Numbered from the stretch's first letter, positions 23,659 to 36,601 are shown. The stretch: 64,000 bases of DNA from Arbacia lixula (GCA_963669155.1 OZ022589.1:17366922-17430921); one strand, 5' to 3'. The notes: generated by a model from the letters alone, not told the origin. Numbers and translations are program-made.

Positions 23659-24456
23659 CGCCTCCGCTTGGTCCTCGTTTGGGAGAAAAACGCTCGTGGT
23701 TTGAGAGCAACTAGCACTCGTGGATTGCGAGCGCTAATCGATGCCAATATTTGTTATGAATGACCTTTGAGTGACCTGACTGGCCAACACACTTATGAGA
23801 TAAGTATGCGTGGGATTCCTCTTAGGAATCACGCGTTTAAAGTCATGTTCAAGCCTCGCTATGGAATAATTTCTTTCGTCAAATGCCGGATTGACAACAA
23901 AACTTCAAACGCTAGCCATCCGTTCTTTTATCCTGGTCGCTTTGATATGGATGATGGATATTCTATAACTCCCTTTTGGAATTTCTCAGGAGTCCAAAGA
24001 GAGAGAAAAAACACACCATTTTTAAAAAAATATCCGGGTGAAAAGTCAAATACACCCCCTTTTTTATATATTTTTTTTATTTATATTTTATTTTTTATTT
24101 GTCCCGCAAGGGGGGGGGGGGGGGTAGGGGCGGGCTAAATACTTCACAACGGATAGCGCTATAATCAAGAATTGGATTTAGATAACTGAATAATATTAGG
24201 GCAAACATGAATAAACTAAACCCAGGCACCGCCTTTCTATGAATAACTTCATTTTTATAAGAACGTTTCAGTCGTACAAAAAGGAGTGTATTCATCACAT
24301 AGACACTAAATATTGGAGCATGTTTGACATCAATAATCAATCGGTCGGTGAATAGCACGGGCTATGCATCAAGTGTTGGCCACCTACTCCAAATGATGTA
24401 AGAACAAGGAATAAAAAAAGAGAATTGAGATTAATCCCGGAAAAGAGAAAGAGAGG

Positions 24457-24502
<46 letters not shown>

Positions 24503-24959
24503 AGAGGGTAGGTAGTGAAATATCTGGGCCATCTCCTATTTTTCTCATGTCTCTCTCTATCATCCTATTTGTATTTTAGAGTTATTCAATGTGTACATTG
24601 CTAAATAAACTTAGGGCAACAAATGCTTCTAGTATTGACATTACTTGTAGCAACAGCATCAGTACTAGTTATGGTAGTAGTCGTAGTATTTGCATTTTGT
24701 CGAAGCATTGATAGCAGAAGTAGTAGTAGTATCCAAAACAAACAAGTTATGAATCAAGAATAATCACATCATTTTAAGTAGGAAAGTCAATATTTAACTC
24801 AAATCTTGTTTGGACTACGTTATGAGTTCAGCAAGAGGTGGGTCAACAAATAAGTCCATTTCAGCTATGCATAAGTACACGTCCCTTCGATAAATGAAAA
24901 AATTATGTTACCCAAAAGATAATTTACAGCAATATTGGTAGCATTTTCCAGCTTGTTGT
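23659..24959. other. Spacer upstream of gene A
   Basis: Likely holds gene A's promoter and any untranslated exon, neither identifiable. G run at 24110-24124, (GA)n at about 24450-24500. Frames here look random. Confidence 0.5.
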
Positions 24960-25130
24960 TAATTAGCCATTTTTGTAATGTATTTACAACTTACCCCTAA
25001 CTGTACTATTAAAGTGTCATATGTCATAATTCAATTCCAATTTGGTGGAACGCAATCTGAATCCATTGGTTGTTGCTATCCGGACAAACCTCGAACACGC
25101 TTTAAGGCTATCATTTGTAATGTAAGTATA
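24960..25130 (-). repeat. Fragment related to the core of the 58.1-kb TTAA element
   Basis: On the minus strand shares ACAAACCTCG, GTTGTTGCTA and GTAATGTATTCACAACTT-like words in order with 58325-58510. No inverted ends survive. Confidence 0.6.
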
Positions 25131-26379
25131 TGAACCACGTGAAAACATCTGCAACAATTTTGCATACATAATGAAAATGGTTTATCGGATTATTTATTGA
25201 GTGTTTTGCTTTTTTTTATTTTAAAATTTATTACAAAGGCGATACATTTCAGTAAACTAAATTTATATATTTATAGATTCACCTCTCCGCGACGTGTCAG
25301 AGATGTCGCCGTAACTGAAAGATTCTGCCGCAGCGACCTCACCCCTCGCAATAGCGTTTCCCCCGTATCTGGAAAGGTCACGTAGGCACACTTTGGTAAG
25401 AGCGCAAACCATTGTTTGTAGTCCCGAAACAAGACATGTCCGCCGAATGCCTCAATGTACAATGAAGTATATTATATATATATATATCATAGCAATAATG
25501 CAACATATACTTGTGTCTTAACATGGCATAACAAAGTCATGTTACCAATATCCTCTTCGCAGAATGCCTCTATGTACATCATAACAATAATGTAAAATTT
25601 ATTTGTGTCTTAACATGGTATAACAAAGTCATGATATGAGTCTTTTTGTGACAAATTATGAAAATGGCACAAAAATAAATCAACTACGGGGCAGGGTCAT
25701 GAGCCGCGGGAAAAATGCTGTCGTATACATGTACAACTAATTAGTTCAGAATTGGAAGTTTGTTTATCGGTTCACTTTATTCTCCCTTCGAGCGTAGAAA
25801 TCATCGGGGATTGCGCCATCACACGGGAAGTCACGACCAGTTGGGTAAGTGCTAACGAGTGGGAAAAGTGAATCGATAAAGAATCATCCCATTCTGGACT
25901 TACAGCCAGTCATCGGCAGCGGTAGACCACTTTGGCCATGTATGTGTACACGTTGCCTTGTTCTAATTGAATTTGTTTTCCGATAAAAAATGAACAATAC
26001 CTAAATATTAATGAAAATGGCATGTAAGAACACGGCTGGATAGCCCCTCTCAACTGTGTCAACGTGGCGCAGCTGTTCTTCCGGGGGTCCAGAAAACAAA
26101 CAGATACATATGATAACCAACTCAGCATCAAAATAATGTTCGAAATAATAATTGAAAAGATGGACGTAAATAACGTTTAAAACAATTACAAATAACTAAA
26201 AGCCGTACTGTTATCCATCATTACCCCTAGTCCCTGATCTTACCAAATCCCTAATCCCCTCCTTATCACTGATCCCACGAGATCCCCCCTCCCCTCACAC
26301 TCACCCATTTGGTATGTTCAAAGCTAGATGAACTAGACCCATTACAAAATTAGTTCATTCATTACTTTCAGAAATTGAT
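25131..26379. other. Spacer with a short tandem duplication
   Basis: About 25444-25543 and 25560-25640 share GAATGCCTC-ATGTAC and TGTCTTAACATGG-ATAACAAAGTCATG. A minus-strand frame at 25271-25462 ends in a donor-like GAGAG|GTGAAT, but nothing supports it as an exon. Confidence 0.45.
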
Positions 26380-26735
26380 TATATTCAATTCGATTCAAAT
26401 CTTTATTCATTTAACAAACAAGAATAAAAAAACTTTCATGAACAATGAATATAAGGCATCACCAGAAAGCCGATGGCTCGTGAGGTGTGATAACCTTTAA
26501 CGTGTGGTTCAAAACACGTAAGGATAAAGTCCATTTTTTAAATGACATACAGTAAGATGAACCCGAGTACACAAATTACATACAAATACATACTTAAAAA
26601 ACATAAAAGAAAGACTAATACAAGCAAATACAAACGAAGCAAAAATAAAAAAACAAAGACAAAACAAAAACAAAAACAAAGGAATGTTTAACAGCTAAGA
26701 CAATAATCAACAGAGTAAACAGTCTGTAATATCAA
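26380..26735 (-). repeat. LINE-like 3' tail
   Basis: Reads on the minus strand into AATAAAGATTTGAATCGAAT, a typical non-LTR tail. TTCATGAACAATGAAT...ATCACCAGAA recurs at about 60510-60550, so it is a dispersed repeat. Confidence 0.55.
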
Positions 26736-27143
26736 AATGTCGAAGTATAATACGGCTATGTATACCTCCATATATGTATACCCCTCCACACGCCCCGAGG
26801 GCAACTCGAATTACAACAAAATATGTGTCTACGCACCACCCAAGCAAGGTCTAAAACCTCCGCGTGCTCAATCATTTCAATAGTATGATTGCGTTAATAA
26901 CTTGTTGCGGAGGAAAGTTACCTTGCGACCTGCCAAAGTTATATGCACGATGAAGCTACTTGCTCTTGGGTGCGTCGCAGTATCACAACTATCCACATTC
27001 CTGACTTTTCACCATAAAGAGCGTGAGGCTTTAAAAATAAATACTACTTAATTAACTGAATCTGTTAAAAACACCAAGAAGCTCGCTCTTTATGATGAAA
27101 CACAAATATGGCATAGAACACGAAACGCAAGATAGAGAATATA

Positions 27144-27360
27144 GCACCGAAGTGGTGACGCCACATGAGCATGTTGTCAAGACAATCTGCTCAAACTCAC
27201 TACAGTGAGAGGTTTAGCGGTCCAATATTGTCTATCGGTTTAGTGTCGGGCAATCCCTATCACAGCCCCGGCTGTGATAATCGCTGTTTGCTCGACCCGC
27301 ATAGTTTAGAACCAGTTGTCCCGGCAACTATGCTCAAACGACGTCACACCTCGGCACTCC
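27144..27360. mobile_element. TA-flanked palindromic element, copy 2 (intact)
   Basis: Inverted ends of about 50 bp: GCACCGAAGTGGTGACG... and ...CGTCACACCTCGGCACT. The uninterrupted reference for 6922-9326; related copies at 36382-36601 and 48693-48868. TA flanks in several copies fit a Tc1/mariner-type origin. Confidence 0.8.
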
Positions 27361-27399
27361 ATATCACGCACTAAAAATTTATCATCAGTAAGTTATTAC

Positions 27400-28740
27400 T
27401 AATAAAGAAAAAGGAATTGTTTTTTTAATTGGCTTTTGAAGTTACTGATAGAATTAAGATTTTTTCATACTTAAATCAAAAGAGTTCCAAAATTTCGCAC
27501 CTTTAAACGGAATAGAATTAGATTGTGTTAGATGCAAACGACAGAACGGCAGGACAAAATTATCACTTTTACGAGTATTAAAAGTATGGGTTTGGGAATA
27601 TTGTACAAAATAATCTGTAAAACATGTGGCAATAACCCATTTAGAAAATTGAAAAACAAAAACTCTGAGTTTGAACAATATGCGATCATGAATAGCTTAA
27701 GTATGTACTTCTTTGAAAAGTGGAGAAGAATGGGCGAGGTAATTTGAGTTGGTACATAATCGAATGGCTTTCTTCTGGAGAACAAATAAACGGATTAGAT
27801 TTTTTGAACTCGTGCCTGACCAGACCAGGCTACAATAATCCAAATAAGGCAGTATAAGGGCATTGTATATCGTACAAAGAATCTTATTTGGAAGTATTAC
27901 ACGTTCTTTATAAAGCATCCCTAATGATATGCTAATCTTCCTGTAGATATGGTCCACATGGTCATTCCACGAAAGTTTGACGTCAATTATGACCCCCCAA
28001 AAATTGTGGAATTTACCCTTGAAATAATACTATCATCATATCTAATAGTCATATTAGACAATGTAGTGGCCTTTGTCGAGTGAAATAACATATATTTTGT
28101 CTTTTCTACATTTAGTTGTAATTTGTTGGCCTTAAACCAATCACATACATTTTTCAATTCACTGTTCACAATATGAGTAAGTTGCTCTTCATCAGAATGC
28201 GATACAAACAAACTTATATCATCAGTATATATTACAAAATTGAGGACACTCGACGAGTTTATGTCATTTATATATACAAGGAGCAAGAGTGGCCGTATAC
28301 TTCCCTGCGGAACCTCACAATTCAACAACATGGTATTTGAGTTGACACCTTTAAAAGTAGTGTATTGTTTACGATTATGTAAGTAACTTTTGAACCGTTG
28401 TAGTGGTATACCCCGGATTCCATAGAGATCAAGTTTGCTCAGAAAGATGTCATGGTCCAATGAATCGAACGCCTAACTAAAATCAATATCCAAAGCAAGA
28501 CGCTTCTCTTTCTTATCTAAGAACGAGGTTATTTTTTTCCAGGGCATGCAGTAAAGCAGTCTCTATTGAAAATAAAGGCCGAAACGCAAATTGTTCATTT
28601 ATCAATACATCGTTATCCATCAAGTACTTATACAGTCGTTTATATACGATTCGTTCTAAAATCTTTGATAGAGCTGATAAGAGTAAAATGGGTCGATCAT
28701 TTTCAATGAGACTGTTAAAGTTCAGACTGCCATCCTTGCT
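27400..28740 (-). pseudogene. 5'-truncated, inactive LINE (non-LTR retrotransposon)
   Basis: Reverse transcriptase motifs in order on the minus strand: ENDRPILLLSALSKILER near 28690, a DFS-stop-AFDSLDHD block near 28470 (stop in place of the usual Lys), VPQGSIRPLLLLVYIND, the catalytic YTDD box at about 28220, then NALILPYLDYCSLVWSG downstream. Several stops and frame changes show it is dead. Its 5' end joins gene B exon 4; its 3' part would serve as B's 3' untranslated region. Confidence 0.88.
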
Positions 28741-28887
28741 TTGTACTGCGCCGTTTTCTCAGGAGAGAGGTGGTGGTGTAGTAGAAGACGCTGGTTAGAA
28801 GACCAAGGATAGCAGCTCCTCGAAATAAAGCTCTCGGTCCGTACCTCTGGTAGATCATGCCGCCCAGCAAAGCGCCAAGTAATTTAC
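28715..28887 (-). CDS. Gene B exon 4, C-terminal helices with LINE-derived end
   Basis: Acceptor TTGCCAG, then KLLGALLGGMIYQRYGPRAL and a final helix, ending RRSTKQGWQSEL and TAA at 28715-28717. In another frame the last bases read KDGSLNFN, the entry into a LINE reverse transcriptase that continues without a break downstream, so the junction lies in or just after the GGATGG at the GW codons. Confidence 0.82.
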
Positions 28888-31800
28888 CTGGCAACATAAG
28901 AAGGTGGATAGCAAATAAACAATACAAATGTTACACTCTACTCATGTTTTAGGCTACATGTTCCTTGACTATTTCTTCCAGTAATGTGTATGGTGTACTT
29001 TTTTTTAGTCAAATTCATAAGTGACAGTCCACAACTTCTTGTTGTCAAGAATATGTTATACCCCATAATAAATCCATGCGCCTTCGTGATTATTGTTAAT
29101 TTGAGGTTTCGCAAGAAAAGATGTAATGTGCGTATGATGATAATTAATAGTAAGTAGACTGACTGTATAGGAGATACATATTTCCTTGGTTTATTGATAG
29201 AGGTATGATTTGATATTTTTTCTTCATGAGTGAGCTAGGAAATTATTTGGCATTAAAGTGTTATTCTCAGAGTGGGAGAGGGAAAGACACTAAAAGGCTG
29301 ACGAGCAAGCGAGTATTGCTTCCTACCGAATCCTGTCCCCGTACCATCCGCAAGGGTCTGGACGGTCGTCACCATGTTGCTGGAAGAAATGACGTGGACA
29401 AAGGACGTACAGGCTGGTCTCATGGCTCCGTACGCGACTCCGTGGAGAAGCTCAATGGGTAAGACAAGCCACGGGTTGTAGAGGAGAGAGTAGCCGTAGA
29501 ACCTCAATCCAAAGCAGAAGAATGCAGCTGAGATGACACCGCAATGTCCAAAGAGACGGATTAACTCAGCTGCGCAGGCCATAAAGACGACCTCAGCCAA
29601 GCAGGTACACGTCTTCGCAAGGCCCATGTTGGTACGGCTCGCATTTAGCTCCTCTTGAAGAAACAGGAAAATGTACGAGTCGAGGATGCCAAATAGTACA
29701 CCGTAAATGAACGCGATGAAGAGAAACAGGAGGACATCCATTTTACGAAGTAGGACAAAGATGTTTCGAATGAGTGACTCGGGTACGGGTCGAGGTGGAA
29801 GATGAATGGACATCGCACAGAGTGCGCAAAGTAACAACGAGGAGACGAAGAGGACAAATGCCGGAAGATATCCATTGAACGAAGATGGGTAATATCTACT
29901 GTACGTGTCGACAGCAAACCCTGACAGGGGCGTCCAGATAATCACAGCTAATCCACCCCAGATTCTTTGGCGTCCGTATTGGTAGGTCTGCCCTCGTTTC
30001 TTCAGGTCATTGATTAAAACCATCGTGGATGCATCGATAAGAGGAAGAGGTGGAAGATCAAAAAAAGAGCCAGTGAACACAATTGCCATCATAGTCAGGA
30101 AAATTGTTTCAGTGTGACCTCCTCTAGAGGAATTTAATTGGTGCGTATCAACTGTCAGATTGTTTGGCTGGGGTCTCTCACATGAGATCTGCAGATAGCA
30201 ACATGTGTTTTCATATGTCAGGTCAACTGCTAATATATGGCGAGGCGTGAGTCTTTTCTCAAGGTCTGCACATATTTGTTGTACTCTAACAAAGACTGAA
30301 CAGTTGTGAAAATTAGCACGAGTGCCAGGGTTGCAGCCTGATATCGTATCGGACGTCGTGGCGTTGTGGAGTCGGACATTGATACTTGGATCACCCGAAG
30401 GCGACGTCGGGAGTGATTCAGGCGGGACAGCTCTAGCGCACTCCACGCGCAATGAGCTACATATCGACAACCCCGACTGATCATTGCACGACAAACACCT
30501 CCCCATCAGCTCATCTACAAGTGGCGTGTCTGATAAAATTGTTCGGTTGGAACCGCCCTCAACGTCACCAGAGAGGATCCCATCCACGTCAGTCATGTCA
30601 GTTGTACTTAAAGGTTTCATACCGTGGCCGGGTTCATGTTTCAACAGTGGCAAGAACAGGCTGCTCCCGTGTATGAATGCTGCCCCGACCATGCTAACTA
30701 CAATCATAAGCTTGTGCTTGCTGTATTTATCCGCGATGCTTCCGCACGCGGCCGGACTAACCAGTCCGACGAGGGGCTCGACGGCCTTAATTCGCCCAAT
30801 TTGAACTGCATTTAAGCCAAGGTCAGCCAAATAGACTGGAATGAACGGCAAAAGACTCGTATAACCTGCATCATGGATGGATTAAGAAACACACACATTA
30901 CGTTAATATATGACTAAATGCGTTGTATGAACACAATTACTTAAGAATATTCTAACAACACATACTCGTAAACACGCACTCTTCCCCTTCTATTTCGCTT
31001 GACCCGGGATGCACAACGATTGCTAGCCATATGTAATAGTCAGTGTGTGTCTCTAGGGATTATACTGGCGATATGTCATGGAACATTGAATAATTGAAAG
31101 GAAGGGCACTTCCGTGGGTAAAAGGGGCACCTTCCATGGGTAAAATGGGCACATTTCATTTGAATCAAGGCGAGAAAAGGGAAGCGCAAACATGCACATT
31201 CACACGCGCACGTTCTAAAACATAAAGGCCTATATGTATATGTGTCAATTGCACTAGCGATCATCAGTGGACAGTCTCCAATATCGAAGAGAGCTCAGCG
31301 CCCCTGCTGCCTCTGCCCCCCCCCCCCGCCCCCATCTCAGTTCTACCGTACTCAACAAAAACACTTAAAATACGAAAATACGAGCATGTCAATAACAATG
31401 CCATGGAATAGCTTACCTGATAACAACAGGAAATACACAGCCTTTATGGAGAAGAATGTACGGCTACCCCTATCGAAATACCGCCCTGTAATAAATAGTT
31501 ATAAAAAATGTATTACATGATATGAAGATACGATCTGAAATGTCATTTACAACACGAACACTAGGTTAACCCTTTGTGTGACAGACAACCCGACAATAAG
31601 CCATTTCGTAATTGCAATTTGCGCCTGAGCAGATTATTGCTTTTAGTAAATGACCTCAGGTCAATTTCCAAACTCACAGAGTAAAATGGGAATTCATTAG
31701 ATAGTCGACCACATTTCAATCTATTATCATGCAAATATGGCAACAGCCATGCAGCTCTGAGAAGGTAGTGAAAGAACATTCCACCATGTGCATCTGCTTC

Positions 31801-32804
31801 TATAGTTGTTCAGGGCACACTGCAAAATGTCATTACATCCATCATCCAACCCAACTTCATGAAAAACAATCCTAGTGAGCAGTCTAGTAGTATCAATGAA
31901 CTGTCCGACCATGGTGTAATTACGAAATGGTCTATGCTCTGCGGGACTTGTGTATCCCATAGATACACACACGCCTTCACGCTTGGAATATATACTATGC
32001 GAAGCAGACAGAGGGGGTGGGGTGACAAATGGTGTCGACTTATCTCAAAATGGTAAGTTTCTTGTAATACTTTTAATGAGGGAGCACGCCATTCACGTTT
32101 GTTCCTATAATTTTGATCTCAAGTTGTTTATCAGCGCAAGGGATGAGGCGCTATCTTCTTTAAATGGTACTTTTTTTTTCTTCCACACATGGCATGAAGT
32201 TTCGAATAACCATTGTAGGACTTATTTGAGAGCCGGGTTAAATGGAAACATTAATCAAAACGATAGATGATGGGACCCGTGGTCGATACAAGAGCGCAGT
32301 TCATCCGTTACCATGGATCCCAGTTTTGTCTGATTGCAACAACCAAAGATTTTTTTGTTGGTTCCTTCACGTGATCGTGAACTGTAATGTCTCCTTGGGA
32401 TAGAAGGAAGTAGCGATACAAACATGACAAATATTTGTATACAAATAAGATTCACCTCTGAATTCGCTGTCGACATCGGAGCAGTCAGACTCATTGACGA
32501 GCATCTCGAATTCAGGATCATGTACTGCCAGATTCTCAACCGATGGTGCCTCTAGATCACGGTCACCGCACTCATCCCCGGAACAACTCCCCGGCTCACC
32601 CTGCCCGCTACCCATGGGCACCAGCTCAAGCTCCACAAGTGGGGTCACATGCCTCCCAATGCGAGGAGGGCCTTGAACACCACGACTGTCAGGCGCCACC
32701 ATCACGGAAGCGCCAAAGACGCCCTCGTCCGACCCGGTCACGCGCTGGTTGACATCGGTCGCGGCTGCCGTCGTGAAACGCTCGTCCCTCTTTCCTATCG
32801 ACAT
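28715..32804 (-). CDS. MFSD6-like transporter, gene B (4 exons, 709 aa)
   Basis: Exons are 32804-32456, 31485-31417, 30865-29327 and 28887-28715, all phase 1, giving 710 codons with stop. The start is ATG 32804 (MSIGKRDERF); the longer frame opening at 32813 begins with GTG. Core features seen: GSIADKYSKHK after TM2, an unusually Cys-rich loop of about 190 residues, DASTMVLI, YGRQRIWGGLAVIIW, and the last-exon motif GGMIYQRYGPRALFRG. Donor GTAGGA at the end of exon 3 is weak but usable. A 5'-truncated LINE begins at the end of exon 4 and supplies the final codons (about QSEL) and the stop. Probably an active gene, since no internal stop interrupts the spliced frame; the substrate is unknown. 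Confidence 0.87.
28888..29326 (-). other. Gene B intron 3
   Basis: Shortest of the intron-3 set (439 bases); AT-rich, no repeat recognised. Confidence 0.8.
29327..30865 (-). CDS. Gene B exon 3, transporter core
   Basis: 1539 bases, open throughout, from GYTSLLPFIPVYLADLGL to ...ADGTGTGF. The acceptor TGATGCAG is at 30866-30873. The loop between TM3 and TM4 shares only the CC pair, NCS and scattered sequons with gene A, and is the least conserved part of the protein. Confidence 0.92.
30866..31416 (-). other. Gene B intron 2
   Basis: Contains a C run near 31315-31327; nothing else recognised. Confidence 0.8.
31417..31485 (-). CDS. Gene B exon 2, 69-base TM1 exon
   Basis: Acceptor TTTATTACAG, donor TCAG|GTAAGC. 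Codes for RYFDRGSRTFFSIKAVYFLL, then LSG. Same size and phase as in the other three genes. Confidence 0.88.
31486..32455 (-). other. Gene B intron 1
   Basis: TTAACCCTTTGTGTGACAG at 31566 is one end of the small TTAA element without its partner. The frames at 31561-32028 are not recognised. Confidence 0.7.
32456..32804 (-). CDS. Gene B exon 1, N-terminal tail
   Basis: 116 codons plus one base. Hydrophilic, acidic towards the end (NESDCSDVDSEFR), donor AGAG|GTGAAT. The frame reads on into the intron, so its length alone would overstate the exon. Confidence 0.78.
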
Positions 32805-33840
32805 GGTTCTCACGCAGCGGAAAAAAATCCCCCAAACGTTACTGGCGGTTTATCACTGAAAAAAGTTATGGATCATGCAAATTGAAATATACAATGGCAA
32901 CTAAACCTCACCTTAAGGAGAGTCCTAGAATGGTAAGGATAAGGTTGATGATGACGGAGAGGCTGATACTGTATTGTATGAAGTCGATACCTTTGTTGCT
33001 AAACGCGATGGTAAGTTATTGCGTAGTACCTCTGTTCCTGTGAAAACCCGTGACAATAGGGATCGACAAAGGTTTTTTTTATTAGAATGAAGAGAGAGGG
33101 ATATTGTTTTGTGACCAATTGATGAATAATCTTGCTTATTTTTTTATCCGTGTTATCATCTGTGCTGTTTGCATACTACTATTTACATCACGATACTTAT
33201 CGTATGTGTCATAAATTCGTCCAAATTACTTCTTATTTTCCCACTTTATACACGTTAACTATAATTTTCCTCTTTTGTATCGGTGCTCTTTTCACACCTA
33301 TTTCACCTCCTGTGTCGTGTTATTACACGTATCAAATTATCACGACCCTAAATAGTCATGTTTAAAGCAACTGGCCGTATAACACGAATCGTTTAACTTT
33401 GGCAGTGATACGTTATGGTCTTACATTAAGTATTAAAAATAAAGTGTGAAATATGGATAAGACTCAGTTTCAAATGTATGCCAAGGCGTTTACAAAAGTG
33501 TTGAGTGTCATCATTATGTGATTAGTTAATGTTTCTGGCCGTATTTGTATTCATGATATTTTGTTGAGTAATCATTATAGGTTAACGATTGTTTTTGTCC
33601 CTGCGCAAACCGCCTCAAAAATGTTATAAGTGTGAAATGCCCTTTTCTTCGTTTCATGAAAAAAACCTGATATGGATTTACGACAGGTAGGTCAGTAAGA
33701 AGATTTGTGGTTAGTTTCAGCAAATATAATAAAAGTGTAGGATCTATGCAGTATCTTTTACGTGTTATTTATCGAGAACCTTGGTGTTTGGACTTCTTTA
33801 TGGTGGTGCTTATCAAGCCTAATTCGATCCCGTTTACCAA
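32805..33840. other. Spacer upstream of gene B
   Basis: AT-rich; no gene supported. Presumed to include the B promoter. Confidence 0.5.
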
Positions 33841-33849
33841 AATGTCCCT

Positions 33850-34590
33850 ATAAATAGCCTCTATGCCATGGGAGCATGCCCTTCTCTCATCCAGTGGCTG
33901 TGTTCATTTCTGGCCGAGTACACAGCAGGTCCGTTACCGATGTCAGTTATCATCCTCACTTTCCACCAAAGCTGGAGTTCTTTAAGGCACGCGCTTGGGT
34001 CCATTGATCTTCCTAAGTGTTGTGAATGATGCTCTTATATCATCAGATGTTAGAAGGTGGAAGTATGTTGATGATCTAGCCATAGCACAAAGCCATCGTC
34101 TGAATTCACCATGTACCCTTCACACTAGCCTCGGTTCATTTTAGCAATGGTGTGAAGTCTCTCGGATGTGGCTCAACCCGTTGAGATGTAAAGCCTTCCA
34201 AGTCTCCTTCACATGCACGCCGTCAATTCCCTCCAGCCATGCCAGCAGAGATACAACTTAGAAATCAGATAGTACCAACGTATGAAGACGTCAATCTTTC
34301 AGGTGTCATTATCAGAAACGATCTGAAATGGTCGAACCATGTAACTTACGTAACTACCAATGCGTCGTGAAAACTTGACATGTTCAGACTGTGAAACGGT
34401 TTGGAATGCCAGCAGTCGATCTAACCACAGTATTTACATCATACATTCGACCAACTATGGAATATTGTTGTGTTGTGTATCATTCCTCCCTGACACAACA
34501 ACAACTTACCTCAATTGAACTCATACAGAAAAGAGCCCTTCGAACTATATTTGCAGACCAATATAACTTTTTAATCTAATATAATTGATG
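33850..34590 (+). pseudogene. Second inactive LINE fragment
   Basis: Plus-strand pieces include the catalytic box WKYVDDLAIAQS near 34055, a LSGVIIRNDLKWSNHV block near 34300 and FTSYIRPTMEYCCVVYHSSL with LIQKRALRTIF at 34430-34560. Frames are broken by stops. Sequence differs from the 28-kb LINE, so it is a separate family. Confidence 0.8.
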
Positions 34591-34599
34591 TCCTGATCA

Positions 34600-35120
34600 T
34601 TGTATTGTTAGGTGATAAAAAAAAAACGGTAGAAGCTGGTCAAAAATTGACATATATATTTGCGAAAAACATACATTATACATAAAGTCAAAAAAAATGT
34701 GCAAATATTGAAAATGAGATAACTGACATCGTAAAGAAATTGAATATATACGAAATTAACCTGGACGTCAAACCTTTTTTGATAAGAATAGCACAAAATG
34801 TCTCCCCCTTTCCACCATTACAACAAAAACGAGGTGTGTGTGGGGGGGGGGGGCGGGGTGGGGGGGAGGTTATTGCCCAGTAAACCCTCATCATCATCAT
34901 CATCCTCCCTGGCATTAACAGGCAATATGTCGTTAGTTATTTCCTTCCTGACTTTAGTAGAACATGTATAGGCATTAGTTAATGCTATATCGAAAAATAA
35001 TCATAGCGCCACAGGAGAAGGTTTTCCTTCGAACATGCTTGTTCTTTTTTCCTGTACAGAAACGAGAAATAATTACATAATATAAACGCTTTTCGCTATT
35101 GATAACAATTTGCTATTTAT
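34600..35120. other. Spacer with G run
   Basis: G run at about 34838-34868 and (TCA)n at 34890; no gene. Confidence 0.5.
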
Positions 35121-35123
35121 ATA

Positions 35124-35893
35124 AACACACAAAAAAATGTAAGTCCCCCCACCCCCTAAGCAAAATAGCATAACTTTTGATCGAAAAAGTTTTGAACAAA
35201 ATAATTAGGCAGGATTACTTCGTAACTTATTGACTAACTTCCGTGTGAAAATCACATTAATCCAGTCAGTCATGCCTGAGTGAGCACACATTAAAGGCAA
35301 AATTGTCACTTTTCAAAAGTCACAAGGGTGATTGTTTATGCCGTTTTAACAGCACATTTTGACAGTTATTGTGCAATTTTTAAAGTGTATTCACTCAACT
35401 ATGACACGAAAATGAATTTTTATGTTGAAATAATAGATCATGTTACATCTTTGTCAAAATATCTAGAGTTTTATTTTTTCACAAAAATAAAGGGTTTTTA
35501 AAAGTTTCAAACTCAAGAGGGATAGAGGGATGAGTATTGTTTAAACGGCGCCGATTAAACCAGAACAATGGATTAAGTGTCGGGATATGTGTTAGTGCAT
35601 CCAGCGATGGATGATATACAATGAAAGGACATAAATTATGCACCAGAAATGGAATTAATTAAAAATTCATGAGAGAATCCCAAAATTACCCTTGTGACTT
35701 TTCAAAAGTAATAATTTTGCCTTTAATGTGTGCTCACTCATGCATGGCTGATTGGATTAATGTGATTTTCACAGGGAAGTTAGTCAATAAGTTAAAAAAC
35801 ATTCTTGCCAAATTATATTGCTCAAACCTTTCTGATCATAAGTTATAATATTTTGCTTAGGGGGGGGGGGGGGGCTTACTTTTTTTGTTGTGT
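35124..35893. mobile_element. 770-bp TA-flanked element with C/G-run ends, copy 2
   Basis: Same structure and orientation as 16139-16908, including CTAAGCAAAATA beside the C run at the left and TATTTTGCTTAG plus G run at the right. Small indels only. Confidence 0.85.
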
Positions 35894-36381
35894 TATATTT
35901 GCATAATTACCTGACCTAGGCAATGCATCCACACCCGGGGGAGCCTCACTTACTACGCAACCATTTCAACAAGTTTTAAAGCAGATGGAGATTGTGTACT
36001 TGTATTTGACCTGATTAAAATTTTGAATATATTTTTGTTAACAGGCTCTATTGCCCTTTTTTTAAATTGTGGTTAACAGTATTTTAATGAATAAGAGTAT
36101 GTTAATATGACCATACGTATGTGATATTCCTTACACATAAAAACTCATTCAAGCATGAGCATCTTATATCTTGTAACTATATGAGCACACAACCAGCCTC
36201 AAAAAAGTTTACCTAACAAGTGATCTTTATAACACATTATAATGCCGCTTTTCATAGTCGACTGCATAGATTATTACATAGGAACGTAAAACTACATGTG
36301 TGACTTGTGAATTTCTCAAGAAATATAATTCACACACATTCTATAGAGCGACATGTTGCCTGGTACACAAAATATCACATA

Positions 36382-36601
36382 GTTCCGAAGTGTGACGTCA
36401 TATGACAAGTTGTCAAGACAACCGGTTCTAAAGTTATGCGAGTCGAGCAAACATCGGTGATCATAGCGGGAACTCTCATTGGCCATGCCCGACACTGGCC
36501 CGCTAGACAATGTCAGACCAGTGAAACTCTCATTTGAGTGAGCGATGTTGTTTAGAACCAGCAATCTGCATAATAATGGATATGACGACATCTCGGTTCT
36601 C
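36382..36601. mobile_element. TA-flanked palindromic element, copy 3 (3' flank of gene C)
   Basis: Left end GTTCCGAAGTGTGACGTCAT, right end ...CTCGGTTCTC, TA on both sides. Lies 87 bases downstream of the gene C stop and is shared with gene D, so it predates the duplication. Confidence 0.8.

Noticed and set aside
25271-25462. Untranslated or coding exon between genes A and B
   Set aside because: Donor-like GTGAAT and an open frame exist, but there is no acceptor support, no paralogue match and no family signal.
32805-32813. A start for gene B nine bases upstream (MRTMSIG)
   Set aside because: The first codon is GTG, not ATG; the ATG at 32804 is the sensible start.
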